From positions 19,679,620 through 19,743,619 of the forward strand of contig JARWIR010000021.1 of assembly GCA_029959085.1 (NCBI GenBank): a DNA stretch of 64,000 nt, read 5' to 3'. Under the pieces are notes generated by a model. The model did no database searches and was not told where the DNA came from. It saw only the letters and a list, made by a program, of their open reading frames with translations. The DNA is from Nemophila menziesii (Eukaryota > Streptophyta > Magnoliopsida > Boraginales > Hydrophyllaceae). Made by a program: the position numbers and the translations under genes. Shown in pieces: positions 42,601-57,711 of this stretch (position 1 is the stretch's first letter; every line of letters starts with the position of its first letter).

Positions 42601-45303
42601 ACTTTTATTTTGCTTTTTCTGATTGTACTCACATTTTCACTCTCTTGATTGTTCTTTATGTAAACCTGATTTTAGACAGTAAAAAAAAAAGTCAACAAAA
42701 CCATCCATTTCAGGTACCAATACTAACCCAGAAATTTGAAAAACTATTCGGCATGCAAAAATAACCCCCACAAAGATTCGAGGTTTTGTCTGGAAATGAT
42801 GCAACAATGTTATCCTTTGTGGTATGACACTTAACAAAAGGGAATGTTATGTCTCGTACTTTGTAATATAATACAATACTTCTAAGATATAATTTAGGAT
42901 TGTTTTGATAATGAAATATGAGATTTATCCTTTTATTTAGCAGAATTTGAATTCTTAGTTATATATAGATTATTCGTGTTTTAGAGCAATTTAAGGTAGT
43001 TTTGTGTTTTACTTCTACACTCTTTGAAAATGGAGGATCCAAGGATGTAAAGGCTAAACTAGGCATTTTAGAAGTTCATATTAAAATTTATAGAAATATG
43101 TTGAAAACGAAACTTACTTGATTGAAATGTTATGGTCAACGATCTTGTCATGTGAATGATGGAGTGCCTTCACCAAATACATTACCTGTCACACGATAAA
43201 ATAATAAGTATCTAATCCATTTTTATATAATTGGATATGAATTTTGTATTTCCCTTCTTTTTAAATAGTGTAAGAAAAAATATATAAGTAAAGTACATAT
43301 AAAATATATTGCAAATAATGTATAGGTATATTAATTGTACACAAAAACTGGTATGTTATGTATGTATATATACCATATTACTTGAATCTTATAACCAAAA
43401 TTGTTCAACCTTTAAGGGTAAGGATGGGTCGGTTAACCGACCTAAAGCATATCAAAAAAATCTGAACTAAAAAAAGGTCGGGGCCAAAAAAAAATTAACC
43501 TAATTTTTTTCTAGGTTTTGAGTTAATTATAATAAAGCAAAGTATCAATTGTATAAATTTTAATATATGCGAAAATTACATTAAAAAACAAGCAAATTAA
43601 ATTTGTTCATCTCGTTTATTGAATTTTTGTTGGGGGCATACGGGTTTCAGGAACAGCACCCCTGGAAAAAAGCTAATTACTTAATTACAATATAGGTCTA
43701 TATATTATGTAAAATTACACCAAACCTCTTTATACTACACCTAAAATTGTATTATAGATTTTGATATTATTTTTGAATTAATAACACTATTCCTTCTATT
43801 TGAATAAAATAGCCTAGGTTATATAAATATAACATTTTTATACAAACAATATAAAATAAAGCTAAATAAGGTAATTTGTAAAAGTTTGGGGGCCAAGTAA
43901 AGATCTGAAAACTTGGGGACCATAAGTTTAAATTTATTTATTCATTTTGTTTTTCTTAAAGGGTTTAAAAATTGGAAAAACTGGGGAAATATGCCACCCC
44001 TCCTCCACCCCCAGCGCTTTCACCAACTAATATGTGGCTCCCCCACTAGTTCATATATGTAAAGTTTAAAAAACACTAAAAAAATTAGTATAATAATATC
44101 GATCATACTAGATCGTATAGATGTATAAACTATTAAATTCATAGATCTAAAATCAAAATCGTAAATTCATAACTAACCAAAAGAAACATATGATTTTTTC
44201 ATCCTTTTCTTCTTATTTTTCTTCATCTTCAATGGAACTCTGATCCACAAATATTTCACGATTTTTGTGGTTAGATTTTCACAAGGAAAGAAAGTTGAAG
44301 ATAAAGGATTTCAAAGAGGGACGAAAGAAGATGATATAGGGATATGGAATGTATTAGGGTTGTAGAAAAACACTAAAATAATAGGTTATATGGTTCTATC
44401 AGGTGAGAAGGGTAAGGGCTAGGTATATGTTTGGGCCGACTAAAAAAAAAATTTGGCCTATAAGTTCGAACGTGTATTTTGTTAGACGAAAAAAATGGGC
44501 TGGTTATTTCAGTTGGGGCGGTAAGTTCAGATTCTTAACTAGGCTACTAACATTTACTTTATACAGCTCGACAATCCTTTGACAAAATATATTATTTAAA
44601 TCACACGATAAAAATATCTAATAAATACGACAAAAATAAAATATACATCTAAACATGAGATCAATTTGAAAAAAATTAAATTTGTTGGGATTAATATATA
44701 GATAAATTCGATTTACATGAAGAGTTATTATATATGAGTGAGACACTCAATCAAGAACTTAGTGTATATACTCTATGCAAGTTTCTAGCCAATAATCTAT
44801 AAAGACACAAGCACAAAGTATGCAATATGTAATTCTAAAATATATAGGAAATAGAACAAACACTTGGCATGAAAAATATTAAAGAGAGATGGAAGAAAAG
44901 TGATACACATGATTTTAAGTGGATTGACTCCTATAGGATTAGTCTACTACCTAAGGTCTATTTGACGCTTAGGATTCCACAAGTTATTCAACTAGAAACT
45001 CCCATGTCTCTTGAAGGTTAGATTACAAACCTTTACAACCCCCTTGAAATGAAATAACCACATGTGTTATCACTAAACCAAGGAAACCGAGCATACAATA
45101 TGCCTTCACGATATCACTTTACAAGCTCGTGAATCCTTCCCTTATGAATCTCCACACAATACAAGTATACAATCTATACTCACGGTATACCATTTCACAC
45201 ACCTGTGAAACTTCTCTCATGTATAAACCTACATGAGACCTAACACTACTCTTATCTAGTATATTGAAGATCCCACTTCTTACTAGAACAAAATCACCAC
45301 TAG
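42601..45303. other. AT-rich non-coding end of unit 2
   Basis: Copy of 31,945-34,755 with scattered small indels. No coding or RNA gene signal. Confidence 0.5.
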
Positions 45304-45378
45304 AGTTTAAGATGATTCAAATCTATCTGGATTCTATACTCCTTGATGAGTAGAGACTTAGAAAGAAAAGGGCTACTA

Positions 45379-46943
<1,565 letters not shown>

Positions 46944-48223
46944 ATACCCCCAACTCAAAGTTGTATCGTCCCGATACAATCTATATTAGAACAGTAGGGT
47001 AGTCAAAAATAAATGTACAAGAAGAAGAAGAAGAAGAAGAAGAAGAAGAAGAAGAAGAAGAAGAAGAAGAAGAAGAAGAAGAATATAAAACAATAAATGA
47101 TCCTATAGAAAAATATCTAAAAAGTCTCATGTAGTAATGTTAAAGAAATAATGCACACATATGCTTAATATACACATAATCAACGATCCATAAATTCTAG
47201 TCTAGATTAACTTCGCAATGCCAGAAGGAGAGGTCTTCAACATAGTTTGTGTTAACGGCTATAGGGTGATCATAGGTCCTAATATAGTATCCAATGGTTC
47301 ACTTACCTATGACCTAATTGCTCCTCCACCAAGTAGCTATAAATACTAAGGTCTTTATGGTTATAACATGGCTTAGGGCCGGTATGATATATTTGGATAA
47401 TGAAAAATGAGCTTTTGGCTCTCTCCTCACATTCCGTCAATGAATCGCCCTAGTGCTTGAGTTTCACTCAAACATGTTCTCACGCAACCCAGTTTTTTAT
47501 GCTTTGATTTGCATCCCCAAATAGCCTAAATAAAACTATTTATGATGATTACATAACAAATTCCACTTTGCCTGTCTAAATTTTTTCAATTTTTTTCATA
47601 TATTTATCTTTCTTTTGTAATATAGTTATGACTCTCTTTTTTATGTGAGATGTCATGCTACTTTTTCACATATTTTTTTTCATAACTTTTCTTATTTACT
47701 TGTACCTTGATAAAGGGTTACAATAATACTCTCACTATCATCAATAATATCACAATTACAATTAAATTTCCCAATCCCCATGTTTCCTAATGATGAAACC
47801 CACCACCCCAAACTCAAGCTCTAAAACAACTTGTCTCGGGTTTTGCGATTCGAGTGCGGGTCATATAGATAATTCCTATAAACTAAGGTGTGTGGCTTGT
47901 AATATGTTTAGTAAAAGGCTTTAGAAAGGCTTAGAGGGGCTAAGACGGATAATAATAATCAACAAATAAAAGAGAGAGAAAGATAAAAAGGATTCAAGTG
48001 GATTCAATATGAAAGAACTGCCTTATTCAGTTTTCTAACTACTAGATTTCGTTACTTTTTCACTATTAGTTCATAGACAAGTAGGTTTTCAACTAATATT
48101 TTAGAATCTCACGTTCTACACACCAATTAACTCTCACTAAGTTCCAACTTGACACTTCATACGCATTGCTATCTAATCTTCCCTATCTTTTACTACCTGT
48201 TTTCATGCATCCATACTAAATAT
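46944..48223 (-). repeat. Polypurine tract, GAA array and Athila 3' region, unit 3
   Basis: The polypurine tract abuts the LTR (46,944-46,965). A GAA array of about 21 repeats follows (47,020-47,083), then the non-coding 3' region shared with the other units. Confidence 0.7.
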
Positions 48224-48927
48224 TAAGGCTGAGCAAATGAGAACCAGAATACCAAACCGAACCGAAAAACTGGAAAAGGGTGAACCAAAAAAACCAAAAA
48301 CCGAAAAATCAAATGGTTCGGTTTTCGCTTTTTCAAAATCTGAATTTTTTTGGTTCGGTTCGGTTGACTACGCAAAAACGAACAAAAACCACACTGGCGA
48401 AGGACAAAAATAGGGAATGTATGAACTTTTTTATACGAATTATGTAGGGGAAAACTTTGGTGAAAATTTATCATCTACATGAAATTTTAGTTTTACAATT
48501 GGATGGTACTATTATTGAGAATTTTTTTCATATGACTTAACATTATAAGTATATATTACTTGATTGATTTTATAAATCATGATGTAATAAATTAATTTTT
48601 ATAAATTTATGTATTATTGTAAATTAGGATAAGTATTGTTATATTATATGTTTTTATTTGATTGATATATTAATTGTCCACATGGATAATATTAGTCTCT
48701 ATTGAACAATGTATTTCAAGAAATGGGGTAAAAAAATATTTTTGACCAAGCATCTGAATTCGAAGCGACCAAAACCGAACCGAAACGAACCAATACGGAA
48801 CCAAAAACCGAATGTGGAACCAAATGCGAATCACCCAGTTCGGTTATTAGATTATAAAAAACCAGAATATTTGGTTCGGTTCCGGTTTGGCAAAAAACCG
48901 AGACGAACCAAACCATGCTTACCCCTA
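48224..48927. mobile_element. hAT-like non-autonomous element
   Basis: Inserted in the Athila 3' region; units 1 (about 2,760) and 2 (about 37,675) lack it. Ends TAAGGCTGAGCA and, on the other strand, TAGGGGTAAGCA match 9 of 12. Subterminal CCGAACCGAA/TTCGGTTCGG repeats are typical of hAT-type MITEs in plants. Flanking 8-mers CTAAATAT and TCAAACAT agree at 5 of 8 and may be a decayed target duplication. The centre (48,400-48,760) is AT-rich and non-coding. Confidence 0.6.
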
Positions 48928-49592
48928 TCAAACATATTTGTGACATTGTTCAAAAACATAATACTTACTATCATTGACTTAATTAAATCATGCTCAATAG
49001 GTACATTCACTATATTCTACGCCAATTTTAACTGTAAATTATTTTTAAATTCTACGCAAAAACAAAAGGAAGATGAGGACAACGAATACCCACCCCCAAC
49101 TCAAAAATGACTCGTGTCCCTACGACTCGAAAAATACTCAATAAAGAAATAAAATTTAAACTAACACAAATATTTGCACATAAAGAAATTGTAGGGAAGA
49201 AATAAAACATACTCTTCTAGGCTATTGCCTCACATGATCAATACCTAGAACAGGGTGCAATGCTTTCCTTGTATGTAACCTTCTTGTATCACCAATTTTG
49301 TTTCTCCTTACATCCTCTTATGCTCCATCTTAATCAATCACACTCTAGAAATCTCTTATTTTTCATCTTCCCCAACTTCTTTTTCAAATCACTCATGAGC
49401 TAAGGGGAAGTCCAGTACATGTGTTTTTGCGGAAGCTAACAAGGCCTTTGAAGCTTTATTCATCTCGAGTATAGGAATCTTGATTTGTAGAGGTAGTGGT
49501 GTCTTTTCCTTGAAAGTTGTAATCTTTTTGCTTTTTGAATTAACCACAACCGGCTTTTCATTACTTTGTTGAAATGCTTTACCATTTTCCAA
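48928..49592 (-). pseudogene. Athila ORF3 remnants, unit 3
   Basis: Minus-strand ORF3 C-terminal remnant (about 49,250-48,960, frames broken) and N-terminal remnant (49,592-49,389: MENGKAFQQSNEKPVVVNSK; KALLASAKTHVLDFPLAHE). They are joined by the same internal deletion as in unit 1, so that deletion predates the duplication. Confidence 0.5.
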
Positions 49593-50109
49593 CTTGAACT
49601 TTTCTCAATCATCTTCTTCTCAATAGTACCCAATACCTTAATTTGATTCTTCTTCGTCTCCCTAATAGTAGATAATGTTTCTATTCATTTTGTCATCTCA
49701 ATTGACCTCCAACACAAAGCTTTAAACACTTTTATAATTTGTACCCCTTGATTTTGGGTTGAACAAGTGTTGTTTGGGTTAGTAAAGGTGTAAGGCTGAT
49801 GATTCTCTATGTGGATAGGATGAACTCTTACTTGATTGGTACTGGTTTAAAAAATTGTTGGATAAGATTTGATAATTTTGGCTTTTGATTCTTGTATTCT
49901 AGGTATTTGGATTTGATATGGGTGGTTGAATCTTCTTTATAATGATGTAGGGAAGGATTTAGATATGATTTTATGATTATTTGGTTGTGTTTTGATGTGA
50001 GGTCTACGTTATATAAAGCTTCAATGGTGTTTCATGGAGTTTGGGTGTCATGGGGAAAAAGGCTTAATGTTTGTGATATAAAGGTGAACAAATTTATGTA
50101 TTTTTTTGA
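49593..50109 (-). other. Athila post-pol spacer, unit 3
   Basis: Copy of 3,393-3,954; non-coding leader between the GC-rich module and ORF3. Confidence 0.5.
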
Positions 50110-50765
50110 GTCACTAACTAGGTTCCTGTTTGGCAAAGACCGGGTTCCCGTTTACCCTCGTAAAAAATAAAATCGTGTACCGTCGTGACCCTTCTCGCGT
50201 TTGACATCAATGTTGACAAACGTGTACCTGTTTAGTAGAGAACTAGCGCCCGGTTAGTGAAAATTTTCCAGATCTCGAAAAAATACGCGGTTCAGGTTCA
50301 AGAAAAAGTGAATTCCGACCACCGAACGCAAAGTTATGGCCTTTCGAAATTTTTTGGCATATCGCGCTGTGTACCGCAGTAGGAGTGCGGTGTACCACAA
50401 CAATCTTCTAATATTCTGCGTGTCATAGTATGTTAGAAAGCTCGACACAGCTCTGGGGTGCAGTGCACCGCGTGTAGGGTTGCAGTGTAACGCATGGTAC
50501 GGCTAGCCCTCAGCATTAAACCTGATTTGCATACCGTGACGACGGTTTTCATCTAGGTGCGGTGTACGGCGGTAAGGGTGTGGTGTACCGCGTGACTCTT
50601 CTGTTTTGTATCGTAGCACGTACAAGCGCGAGTGACGATACGGTTTTTATTAAGGGGCCTTGTATGCGCACCTGATTTGCACACCGTTGTGACGGTTTCA
50701 TGCGGTGCGGTGCACCACGGGTAGTGTGCGATGTACCAAACCTAGCTGTTGATTTTCGTGACAAT
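50110..50765 (-). repeat. GC-rich palindromic module, unit 3
   Basis: Copy of 3,955-4,612, with the GGTGTACCGC motifs and the CGTGACGACGGTTTTC motif retained (about 50,536). Confidence 0.6.
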
Positions 50766-50889
50766 TCCAATTTTTTACCCAAAACTTGATTTCTAAGGTA
50801 CATGCACATCAAAAACACTTCTACTTTTCTCATTAATGCAATATCAACTAAAAACACATAACTAACTAATCTAAACAACAACATATAAA

Positions 50890-51092
50890 CACAAAACTGT
50901 GGGATGTCTCCCAAAGGCACTTTTGTTTAACGTCTTTTAAAGTTTGATGTGTTACCTATATTATTTATTTTTATAGCCTCCCCAGCAGTGAGTGAGGTGA
51001 TCAACATCTACCAATTTGAGTTTGCAACTCTTTATAGCTTTTATTTCGATCACTCCTGCTAAAGTAATTCGAGCGATGAAGTATGACCAGAT
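50890..51092 (-). pseudogene. Post-pol block and integrase tail, unit 3
   Basis: The conserved GACGTTAAAC...GGGAGACATCCC block (50,890-50,952) lies just downstream of the integrase tail, which is open here to its stop: FIARITLAGVIEIKAIKSCK, then VDVDHLTHCWGGYKNK. This parallels IEIQPSRG...VDIHNLTHCWGGY of the nested Athila. Upstream (51,093-51,150) the frame is open but no longer resembles integrase. Confidence 0.6.
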
Positions 51093-51214
51093 CCAAGATG
51101 TTATGCGAAATATACAATATTTTGTGTATATTAAATTTGTTAACAAAACCAAGTATAAGAATAAAGGTAATAGAAGAATAGTTGCGAGAGAATGGGAAAC
51201 GCAAGAGGTGTTTA

Positions 51215-51705
51215 AAGACTAATCAAGGAACATAATGTTAGATTAGACTAGTCAGTCATAGTACTTATACATTGTAATTGCTAGATATCTAGTATATGAG
51301 TTGCCTTATTCGAACTCTTAAAGCTGTAGCGAATTAGTGTTTAAGCTAATAAAATGTTAATTTGATCAAAAAAATCTATTTTGGAGATTCAGGAATAGTA
51401 TATGGTGGACTATAGCTGACTTATTCTACATGTTAGAGGGTGACACTACACGTGTTAGTATATTTTCTAGATTTTTTCTTGAGTAACTTAAGAGTTTCTT
51501 TTGAGTCACGAGGAAATCTCTCTTCTTCAGTCAAAACCCCACACCACCCTTTTTATTTTTTCAACACACTATTCTTTGATATTTATGAGACGATGCTAGA
51601 TTTTTATCATCGTCTTTTCATATCCATCAAACTCTCCCATTACTATCACTTTGAATTCACACTTGTGGTTTTATCTTCTTTCATGAGACCCTACACCACT
51701 TTACA
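51215..51705 (+). other. LINE 5' leader, unit 3
   Basis: Copy of 5,050-5,531; non-coding. Confidence 0.45.
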
Positions 51706-52726
51706 ATGGAGTCTCTCTACAGTCAAACATTACCACTAGCCAAAAGTCCCATCAACTCAAGCAACTTGGATATCCTTGACATCAGTGACAAAGTGGCAGG
51801 TATTACTTTCGTTGATGAAGAATGTGTAATTCTTGCCAAAGTTATGTAAACAAAAAGATATCATTTGCAAGCATCCCAGAAAGAAGTAAAGGAAATTTGG
51901 GGTCTTATCCATCATCTTAGTATTGATGATGTATATCCTAACCAATTCAGTCTCGAGTATGAACAAGATTTCATAAACACTTATAATAACAATCTGCAAT
52001 TTTTCTTAGGCATCCATTTCATGAGCCTTATTTGAAATATTCCAATACTTGGGTGTAGGTTGAAGCCCTGCCGTTTGTACAAAACACTATTAAATTTATA
52101 GAATATCTCAGTGTCAACATTGGAGCTCTTCTGGAAGTTGACTTCCCTAGTCCTTCATCTACTATTGAAGTTAAAATTATGCACCTTAGGGTAAATTATA
52201 AGGTTGATAGTCCCTTACCAAGTGGAAGTTTTTTGAAACAATATAAAGGGCAAGCGTGTGTTGCATTTAGATACAAATTAGGATAATTTGTTATATGTGT
52301 GGTTTATCAGGACAATGCATAATTGAGTATGAAACATCACTTTCTCTCCTCATTGTTATGATGACCTCAAAAGGATGTGTAACTGAAAGAGCTTGATGTT
52401 CATCAATGGAAATATCCCTACTTAGTTATTCATTCATCAGATTGAAAGGATGAGCTTGAGTAATTTTGAGGAACTAGAAGAAGAGGCAAGGCAGTCTCAA
52501 GCTAATTAAAATAATGTTGATCAAGTTAACAACAATCATAACAATGAAGTGGTGAATTCTAACGAAATGGTCAATACAAAAAATGTTGATAAATTTTTTG
52601 AAGATGGACAAATGAATTTCAAAAAGGCACAAAGAAATATCAACACAAATGAGGTTCATACTCATGGTAATCTGGTACTTGGTGAGATATCTAAAAAATG
52701 GTGTTACTCTACTTTGTGAACTTTTC
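51706..52726 (+). pseudogene. LINE ORF1 (DUF4283/zinc-knuckle), unit 3, truncated
   Basis: Start ATG at 51,706: MESLYSQTLPLAKSPINSSN, then LDILDISDKVAGITFVDEEC, VILAKVM and a stop, followed by YHLQASQKEVKEIWGLIHHL and FSLEYEQDFINTYNNN. This is the order of the DUF4283 domain in plant LINE ORF1. Later come LTSLVLHLLL in a shifted frame and the acidic Asn-rich linker. The first ~45 codons are uninterrupted and give the pre-insertion sequence for the CACTA element of unit 1. Truncated at 52,726 by Athila sequence. Confidence 0.65.
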
Positions 52727-53225
52727 CAAGGAGATGAGAAGTATAGCTTAGGTTTTGCTAGTATGCACTAATCCTTCAAATTCTTTCTATCAGATTCTAG
52801 TTAATAAGGGAGATAATTAGCTCTTAAATACTTAGTCAGGATTCTAAATTCCCTCTCTTAGACCTTGAGAGCGACTAAGGGGGCTACGGACACACTGTGA
52901 GGCAGCCTAAACTTAGGGTTATCCTACACCATTAGGTTCCTAAGCAATTCAATTCCAAACATGGTGATAGTGATTAAAACATACCCTAATGACTATCTAG
53001 TTAGAATTAGTGTTGTCAAGACCAGTATCGGACACTAGATGTTATGTGGTATTTCAATAATTAGACACCCAGTTAAGGTGAACATCTAACTACTATTAAG
53101 AAAGCCTAAAGTGATCAGGTTTAGGACAGGCAATTATTCAAAACACATAAACAAATATATAGGTAAGAAGCTACTATCAAATTAAAACATATAGTTCCAA
53201 AAGAAACTTAGATAGAAAGAAATCC
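52727..53225 (-). repeat. Athila LTR fragment, minus strand
   Basis: The reverse complement matches the central and 3' part of the large Athila LTR (about 26,960-27,440), for example the ACTAGATAGTCATTAGGG and TTTAGAATCCTGACTA landmarks. No LTR termini are present, so it is a truncated piece. Confidence 0.6.
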
Positions 53226-54950
53226 GAATTTTTTAATCCTTAAGGTTAGATGAAAAACAAGAGATCTCTAGAGTGTGATTGATGAATAAGGGGATGAAAG
53301 GAAAGCGAAATTGGTGATACCCGAAGTTTACATACAAGAAAAGCATTGCACCCTATTCTGGGTATTGATCATGCGAGACAATAGCCTCGAAGAGTATGTT
53401 TTCTTTCTTCCTTACCATTTCTTTATATGCAACATTTGTAAAATTTTAATTTTTATTGAGTCTTTTCGAGTCGTGGGGACACGACTCATTTTTGAGTTTG
53501 GAGTGTGGGGATTCGTTGTCTCTCATCTCCATTTTTATGTGTTTTATTGTTTTTTTAGTAAAAATTAAAAATTTTGAAGGATTAGATGTAGAGTAGAGTG
53601 TGTTTAATAGTTTGAAAGCATAAGCTTAGGAAGTTAATGATAGAAAGTAGTATGTTTATGAGCTATTTTATTTTGTATGCTTTGAGTATTTGCAAGAAAA
53701 CACACATTGACAGTAAAGAAAGATTAGTTAGCAATGCAATAGAAAGTATGTTCGATCTCAGGGAGCCATGAATGGTATGTAGGCCGTGAGATCCAAGCTA
53801 GTTGATAAACCCATTTGATGAACGTGATAAAGGTAAGAGAATGACGGAAGTGCATAGTTTAGAAAGTGATTAAGGCGGTTCTTTCATAAGCCCCTTGTTG
53901 CCTTTTAGCTTAGTGTCCAAATTATTATTTTACATGTCCTTCTCAGCCCCTTCTAGCCTTTCTAAAGTCTTTTTATTAGCCACATTATAAGCCATATCCT
54001 TTAGATATTAGGACTTTTCCATATGACCCGCACTCGAATCAAGATGCATAGACAATCGAATTAGAACTTGAGTTTGGGATGGTGGGTCCACCATTATGGG
54101 AAATATTATTGGTTTGGTATTTTTGATCTTATTAATTGTGCTCTATTCTATATATTGATGATGATTCACATGTTTATTATATTGTAACCCTTTGCTGGGG
54201 TAAGAGTAAATGAAAAAAAAAAGCTGAAAAGCATGAAAAGAAAAGAAAAATATATATGAAAAAATAGCATGATATCTCACATCAAAAAGAGAGACATAGA
54301 TATACTACAGAAAAAAATTGATATGAAAAGAATATATATATTTGGACCGGCAAAGAAGAATTTTTAGGGTGAACATCATAATGCTTTATTGGGTTATTGG
54401 GGATGCTAAATTAGTGCATCAAGAAAATCATTGGGTTGAGTGAGAACGTTTTATGAGAGTAACTCAAGATCTAGGGGGATTCGTTGATGGCTAGTGAGGA
54501 GAGAGCCAAAAGCTCACTCTAAATTATCTAAATATACTTATCATACCGTCCCTTAGCCAACGTTACAACCTTAAAGGCCTTTTGATTCTTTGCTATGTAA
54601 TCTGGAAGTGATTGACCCAAAAGAGAGTAGTTAAGTGGATCTTTGGATACTAGTGAAGTTCGATGAACAATCTATCCTTGGCAAACTGAGTAAAGATCCT
54701 CTCCTTCTTACATTGCGAAGCTAATCTAATCTTGAATTCAAGCCGTGTTGATTGTGGATATTAAAAGTATGCAGGTATTCAGTTTGTAAATATTATTACA
54801 TGAAATTTTCTGAGTAGTTGCTTTGATTCTATTCTATATATTTGCTATCTCCTTCCCTATGTGCTTAATTGACCTATGTGTGTATTTAGAGACTTCCCTT
54901 TGTTTTTATCTTTATTGTATCGGGACGATACAACTTTGAGTTGGGGGTCT

Positions 54951-56545
54951 TGATGTCTTCCCATTTGTGATTATTTAATCGTAGTTGGAGACATCATTTT
55001 AGGCATTTTAGGAAAACTTATACTCGATTTTTACATGATTTATTATATTTTCTTATTTCTTGTCTTGATTTGATGATTTATTATTTTTAGAGCTTTTTTG
55101 GTTTAATTGTTTGTTAATTGTGAAGCTTTAAAGATATAAGGTAATTAATTAGATTCCAAACCAATTCTAAGAGATAAAGGAAAGAATATAATCATGGAAA
55201 TTGGAGATAAAGGCAAGAAAAGATAGATATGGAAAGATAAAGTTGTCAAATAAATCTGAATTCCATCAACTACGACCACAAAAGTGCTAATAACTCAAGA
55301 TTGGATGGGAATTTAGAAGAATGGTCTGAAGAAAAAGTGTATAGCTTTATGATACAATCAGTTTCGACATATGTAATGCGTAAATCGGAGCTATATTGAA
55401 GAAGTTACAGCCGAAACAAAACAATGGCAGTTTATTACATTTTTCATATTTTAGGGTTACGAATTTGAGTTGGACTAGGAGTCCAATTACTTGTCTTCCA
55501 CTCCAAGAAAACGTGTTAGGGCTTCCTAGACCCCTATAAATACACCCTTAAACTATTGTAAACATGTCCTTGCTGTTCTTGCTCAGTGCCAAGTATAGGC
55601 TTAGTCCTTGCTTGTATTTTCTCAGTTTTTAAATATTAGCTTAGTTCTTAATTAATATTCATCCTTAGTATCAAGCTATTCATCCAAGAAGCAAGCTGAC
55701 ATGTAGAGAAAGATAAGAAGCAAGAAGTTGGAGAGTGACAAACTCCTCTTCTACATCTCTCCTTCTCTATATTTAGGGTAATTAGCTATAGATTTGTGGC
55801 TTCACCATATTTCTAAGCTTTTATTTTGTAAGTTTTACTTTTAATTGTTGGGTTATTATCTTGTCTTAAATTTCATAATACTATTTGTTATTTTAATTTA
55901 TTTGAGCTTGGTGTATATTGTTATTATGTGTTTTGCCTTATTGTTCCAGCCCTAGATTTGGCCAATCTTAGGACTATCCTTAGTAATTGAGTTAACACCC
56001 AGAAGGGGGATTCAATTATTGACAACACCACATAATCGTCTAGTAGTGATCCTAACAGGTTTACCTAACTAGATAGCCATAAAGGTTTGATTTAATCACC
56101 AATCATTACTCAGGATCTCCTGGTAGTGGAGAGGTTGCTCCTAAGTCCACCCTAACGGGGGTTAGGTAGAATTTAGAATCCCGGTTAATACATAATGCTC
56201 AGTTCACCTTAAGGTTAGAATAACAACATAGTAAGATAGACTCCTATTAGTGACCCTAATTTATTTGACTTACATTCATATTTATTTATCTGCATTCTTA
56301 TTTATTATTTCACATCAAATAATTATTCATCTTATTATATTTTAATCTAAACATCTAGATTCATCTACGCTTATAAAAAACATGTAGATCTAACGGATTA
56401 AATCCCTGCGAAGGAACTTTTCTTATCAATTAAACTTGCAAACGATCTGTAATACTTGCAGTGAGTTTCTCGTGGTAGACAAGGTTGTGTGTCCTTTATT
56501 ATTATCTTATTTATCTGATTATTTATCACACTTTTGCCCCCACCA
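54951..56545 (+). repeat. 3' LTR of the 53-kb Athila
   Basis: TGATGTCTTCCC to TTTGCCCCCACCA, 1,595 bp. It follows the polypurine tract TTTGAGTTGGGGGTCT. A TATA box TATAAATA lies at 55,535-55,542 in CCTATAAATACACCC. Confidence 0.8.
55535..55542 (+). promoter_or_regulatory. Probable LTR TATA box
   Basis: TATAAATA in the same context as 26,808. Position within the LTR (about 585 bp from its start) is nearly the same in both. Confidence 0.5.
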
Positions 56546-57115
56546 CTAGCATCATGACACACTAGTAGTCCAGTATCTAAACACAACAAACACATATGAA
56601 ACTATCGCGATGATCTCAGGTCAAAGGATTACAAGCATTTAAGTCCTTATAGAGATTAACCCACTTGACAATTCAAAGTAATTAACCATTAGGAATCTCT
56701 AGCTTTAGTTGGTTCGATAATCACATCTCTGTGTGTATTATTTATGTACCTAACTCGGTAAACAAGAACTACCGATATTTATCCAATAAATACTCGTTAG
56801 CTACATATTAATCTAACCAGATCATCGAGGTTCTAGCTCGATGATCCTACGATTAATAACAAGTTTAGATTAAGTCATATGAGCTAGATTCTCATTATCA
56901 TAAGACCTTATGATAACTCGTTCGAAACTTAATCAAGGATTTGCCTTTATGTTATATAGATGAATACCATAATCATAAAAGCTTGCCATAGATTCAAGGA
57001 AACAATTCATTTAATCAATACTGTAGGGATAACTATTATCGTGTACAGTAAACACTTGTGTTCAATTCATTACAAGACGATCGAGGCTAGGGCATAATTC
57101 CAACAGTCAAACGAT
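56546..57115 (-). repeat. Copia LTR piece
   Basis: On the minus strand it starts TGTTGGAATTATGCCCTAGC at 57,115, a start typical of many plant Ty1/copia LTRs, and continues with CTTGTAATCCTTTGACCTGA and CGCGATAGTTTCATATGTG. It abuts the Athila LTR end at 56,545, so its own 3' end may be missing. No internal copia sequence or matching target duplication is visible. Confidence 0.55.
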
Positions 57116-57711
57116 AATTTCATGCTTTAACAGTCAAGGTTGTTGATCTCTTTTGATGTCTTGAGCATTGAAGATCAACCAAGAAATATATTTGGAAATG
57201 ACAATGGGTTTTCCTTTTCATCCTCAAATTGTGACGATATTATTGTTTTGTTCTCAGAGTATGTAAAGTTATTCCTCCACCACTAGAAAAGAGAAAGTTA
57301 TTGAAAGCAGGCTGCTCATATAAAATCTACTCTTGTTTGAACCTATTTCACACCACTCAACATGTATGAATTCCACTAGTCAACATGCAACAACATTAAC
57401 AAGTGTAGTACATCATATAGAAAACGAATAAAAAATGTGTTATGTATATTTAATGAAAAAAAAGAATAAAAAAATGAAGAATAATACTCGCCATGGATAT
57501 TTAATATAATAGAATAAAAAATACAGTACAATACTCCATCAGTTGCGCCATGGATATTTACTGAAAAAAGGAACCCAAAAAATGCACTATAAGAGGACAT
57601 TGATTGCTCCAACAACCCGACACACAAAATCCCCTCCCCACTCCAAGAGAAAAATGCATATTTTGATATACTTTTTGAGTTAAATATCCATGGAATCTTT
57701 TACCTTAATTT
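57116..57711. other. Unassigned AT-rich interval
   Basis: About 600 bp with no recognisable coding or repeat signal. The motif CCATGGATATTTA occurs three times in 57,490-57,690. Confidence 0.4.

Larger units (their letters stand above)
34756..45303. repeat. Tandem composite unit 2
   Basis: Second copy, 10,548 bp. It matches unit 1 from 1 to about 3,240, then jumps at about 38,137 to the equivalent of about 13,420, and continues through the LINE, LTR-like stretch, F-box remnant and filler to 45,303. It lacks the large Athila. Confidence 0.85.
53226..56545 (+). mobile_element. 3' half of a plus-strand Athila
   Basis: Starts with a short leader/ORF3 piece (CGAATTTTTTAATCCTTAAG), then the ORF3 C-terminal remnant (53,311-53,568: EYVFFLPYHFFICNICK), the non-coding 3' region, polypurine tract (54,935-54,950) and 3' LTR (54,951-56,545). 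It is the inverted counterpart of 45,379-49,340. Confidence 0.7.
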
